Both the position numbers and the translations under genes were made by a program. The notes below the pieces were generated by a model that was given only the letters and a program-made list of their open reading frames with translations, did not search any database and was not told the DNA's origin. A DNA stretch of 47,211 bases from UBA4416 sp044340865 (GTDB lineage Bacteria; Bacteroidota; Bacteroidia; B-17B0; Aurantibacillaceae), in assembly GCA_044340865.1 (NCBI GenBank), contig JBIISW010000001.1, forward strand, positions 1-47,211, given 5' to 3'. Below are positions 45,390 to 47,211 of this stretch, piece by piece. Numbering within the stretch: the first letter of the stretch is position 1; the number at the start of each line of letters is the position of its first letter.

Positions 45390-46745
45390 ATGAATATTAA
45401 AACAATTAAAAATTACGCCGTTGTGTTTTCTATGACCTTTGCTCTATTAACAGCAAAGGGTCAAAACGCTGGCTCGTCTAATTACAGTCTGAAGCAGGCT
45501 ATCGATTATGCATTTAAAAATAGTCCGAACTACCTTAATGCAGAATTGGAAATACAAAATTCTAAATACAGAAAAAGAGAAGTTCTTGGTGTTGGTCTTC
45601 CTCAAATTAACAGCAGTGTAGATTTAAAAGATTATATTGATATTCCTACTTCTTTATTACCTGGTCAATTTTTTGGAGCTCCTGCGGGTACTTTTATTCC
45701 TGTAAAATTTGGAACGAAATATAATGCAACCGCTGGCTTTAGCGCTTCTCAATTAATTTTTAGTAGCGATTATATTGTTGGTGTTAAAGCAGCTAAGGAA
45801 TTAATAAATCTTTCCACTATCAATGTAAATAGAAGTAAAACAGAGTTGGTTTCTTCTGTATCAAAAGCTTACTACAATGTTATTGTTAACAAAGAACGCA
45901 TCAAACTTTTAGATGCGAATATAGTTAAACTAAAAAAAATATTTGATGACACAAAAGCCTTTAACCAAGAAGGTTTTGTTGAGCAAATTGATTTGGAAAG
46001 ATTAGAAGTTCAGTACAATAATTTAGTGGTTGAAAAAGAAAAAACGGATCGCCTAATTGGTTTATCAGAAAATTTATTAAAATTTCAAATGGGTTATAAA
46101 ATTGCTGAACCCATCGTTTTAACTGACTCTCTTACATTTGAAAATAATGATGTGGCATCTTTACTTTCAGGAAAAATGGATATCAGTAAACGTGCGGATT
46201 ATCAGTTATTACAAAGTCAACAACGATTATATCATTTAGATTTAAAACGTCAGCGTTTGGGTTACTTGCCTACAATGGCAGCTTATGGTTCTTACCAATT
46301 TAATGCGCAACGTCAAAAATTTGACTTCACGGACGGCAGTCAATCTTGGTTTAAAATTTCATTAATTGGCGGAACAGTTAACTTAAATATTTTTGATGGA
46401 TTGCAAAGACATAACCGAATTCAACAAGCAAAAATTGCAGTTCAAAAAGGTGAAAATAATTTAAAAAACATTGAGTTAGCTGCGGAAATTGAAGCAAGTA
46501 TTTCTGAAGTTACCTATATTAATGCATACGCGTCTTTACAAACACAAAAAAGAAATATGACTTTGGCTCAACATGTATTTGATGTGTCTCAAAAAAAATA
46601 TGAGCAAGGAGTTGGCAGTAATCTCGAAATCACAAATGCACAAACTGCATTAAAAGAGGCTCAAACGAATTATTATAATGCTGTTTATGATATGATTGTA
46701 TCAAAAATAGATTTTCAAAAGGCAACAGGAACATTAATTAAATAA
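45390..46745 (+). CDS. TolC-family outer-membrane efflux protein
   Basis: 451 residues with a signal peptide (to about ALLTAKG). The two OEP repeats of the TolC fold can be seen: SLKQAIDYAFKNSPNYLNAELEIQNSKY with PQINSS at the start and the later RADYQLLQSQQRLYHLDLKRQRLGYLPTM, and the terminal QKKYEQGVGSNLEITNAQTALKEAQTNYYNAVYDMIVSKIDFQKATG. As a trimer it forms the outer-membrane channel of a tripartite pump. The start is two bases after the tetR-like gene and the next gene is an adaptor. Confidence 0.93.
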   Translation: MNIKTIKNYAVVFSMTFALLTAKGQNAGSSNYSLKQAIDYAFKNSPNYLNAELEIQNSKYRKREVLGVGLPQINSSVDLKDYIDIPTSLLPGQFFGAPAGTFIPVKFGTKYNATAGFSASQLIFSSDYIVGVKAAKELINLSTINVNRSKTELVSSVSKAYYNVIVNKERIKLLDANIVKLKKIFDDTKAFNQEGFVEQIDLERLEVQYNNLVVEKEKTDRLIGLSENLLKFQMGYKIAEPIVLTDSLTFENNDVASLLSGKMDISKRADYQLLQSQQRLYHLDLKRQRLGYLPTMAAYGSYQFNAQRQKFDFTDGSQSWFKISLIGGTVNLNIFDGLQRHNRIQQAKIAVQKGENNLKNIELAAEIEASISEVTYINAYASLQTQKRNMTLAQHVFDVSQKKYEQGVGSNLEITNAQTALKEAQTNYYNAVYDMIVSKIDFQKATGTLIK

Positions 46746-46774
46746 ATTTTTAAATAAAAAACAAAACCACACAC

Positions 46775-47211
46775 ATGAAAAATACCATTTTATTCGTCGT
46801 AATTGCCTCTATCGCTATAGCTTGCAGTACACCAGATAAAAAAGCTGAATTAGAAAAGCTAAGAACTGAAAAGGCTGCCATAGAATCTAAAATTACTACC
46901 TTGGAAGAAGAGTTAGCGAAATCAGATACAACTAAAATAAAATTAATTGACATTGTTGCAATGCCTTTAATGCCTCAAACGTTTAAAACATACATTGAAG
47001 TGCAAGGAAGAATTGATGCTGATGAAAACGTATCATTATCCTCAGAAATGCCTGGAACTGTTACAAAAATTAATGTAAATGTTGGTGATGAAGTAGTTAA
47101 AGGACAGGTGTTAGCTGAAACAGATACACGTATTGTAACACAACAAATTTCTGATTTACAAACTAATTTAGATTTAGCAACTCAAGTTTATCAAAAACAA
47201 AAAAACTTATG
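46775..47211 (+). CDS. RND efflux periplasmic adaptor, lipoprotein (3' truncated)
   Basis: About 145 residues are visible; the gene continues past the window. A lipoprotein signal peptide ends at AIAC-S (Cys17). It is followed by a charged coiled-coil start (KKAELEKLRTEKAAIESKI, then LEEELAKSD), then the first strands of the membrane-fusion domain (VQGRIDADENVSLSSEMPGTVTKINVNVGDEVVKGQVLAE, the biotinyl-lipoyl-like element) and the beginning of the alpha-hairpin (ISDLQTNLDLATQVYQKQK). It links an inner-membrane RND pump, expected just beyond the window, to the TolC protein encoded 29 bases upstream. Confidence 0.92.
   Translation, partial: MKNTILFVVIASIAIACSTPDKKAELEKLRTEKAAIESKITTLEEELAKSDTTKIKLIDIVAMPLMPQTFKTYIEVQGRIDADENVSLSSEMPGTVTKINVNVGDEVVKGQVLAETDTRIVTQQISDLQTNLDLATQVYQKQKNL

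Overview
The window is about 47 kb of AT-rich chromosome from a member of the Bacteroidota (class Bacteroidia; Flavobacteriales-like or a close relative, but I cannot fix the order). The evidence is: a type A sorting domain and two gliding-motility-type (type B) C-terminal domains of the type IX secretion system (T9SS), PorQ, PorP/SprF and PorE-like proteins, DUF4783, DUF4476 and OstA-like families, and promoters of the Bacteroidota form TTTG-N20-TAnnTTTG. I see no rRNA, tRNA, CRISPR array, transposase or phage gene. No gap between genes exceeds 300 bases.

Left part (1-5400). A truncated SBBP-repeat secreted protein is followed by a GC-rich palindrome. Next come a VWA/MoxR-type AAA+ pair, two putative glycosyltransferases in tandem, and a Nudix hydrolase. 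Middle-left (5400-19400) is mostly housekeeping: porQ, recJ, yebC, nadC, rlmH, ruvX, a diacylglycerol-kinase-like gene, a nucleoside phosphorylase, a SirB1-like transglutaminase-fold protein, cyanophycinase and queA. Mixed in are small membrane or unknown genes and a saccharopine-dehydrogenase-like gene. Two clear intrinsic terminators lie here.

Centre (19477-26421, minus strand) is the most unusual block. A 2030-residue membrane sensor has an N-terminal Reg_prop beta-propeller and Y_Y_Y domain like a Bacteroidota hybrid two-component sensor. It continues through a multi-helix membrane region and PAS-PAS-GAF-PAS-PAS-GAF, but ends in a SpoIIE/PP2C phosphatase instead of a histidine kinase. Two small SiaC-like (DUF1987) proteins follow it, each with a Thr at residue 67 in the expected phospho-switch motif. 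This looks like a phosphatase/phospho-switch pathway with two targets and no SiaB-like kinase nearby. To the right are an EamA transporter, mgtE with an abutting LRR-protein-kinase fusion gene, and a small operon of a STAS-like protein, an apparently frameshifted outer-membrane barrel and ubiX. An OstA-like gene follows.

Right part (33477-44624, minus strand) is a tight operon that probably builds a cell-surface apparatus: [IgGFc-binding-like/PKD adhesin with type B CTD + PorP/SprF] twice, then a PorE-like OmpA anchor. It is divergent from a TetR-TolC-RND adaptor efflux operon that runs off the right edge. The 148-bp divergent region carries two good promoters facing away from each other, with a 14-bp-arm inverted repeat between them, a candidate TetR operator. 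Several genes have promoters so close to the start codon that the mRNA leaders would be under about 10 nt, and four genes appear to start at TTG or GTG.
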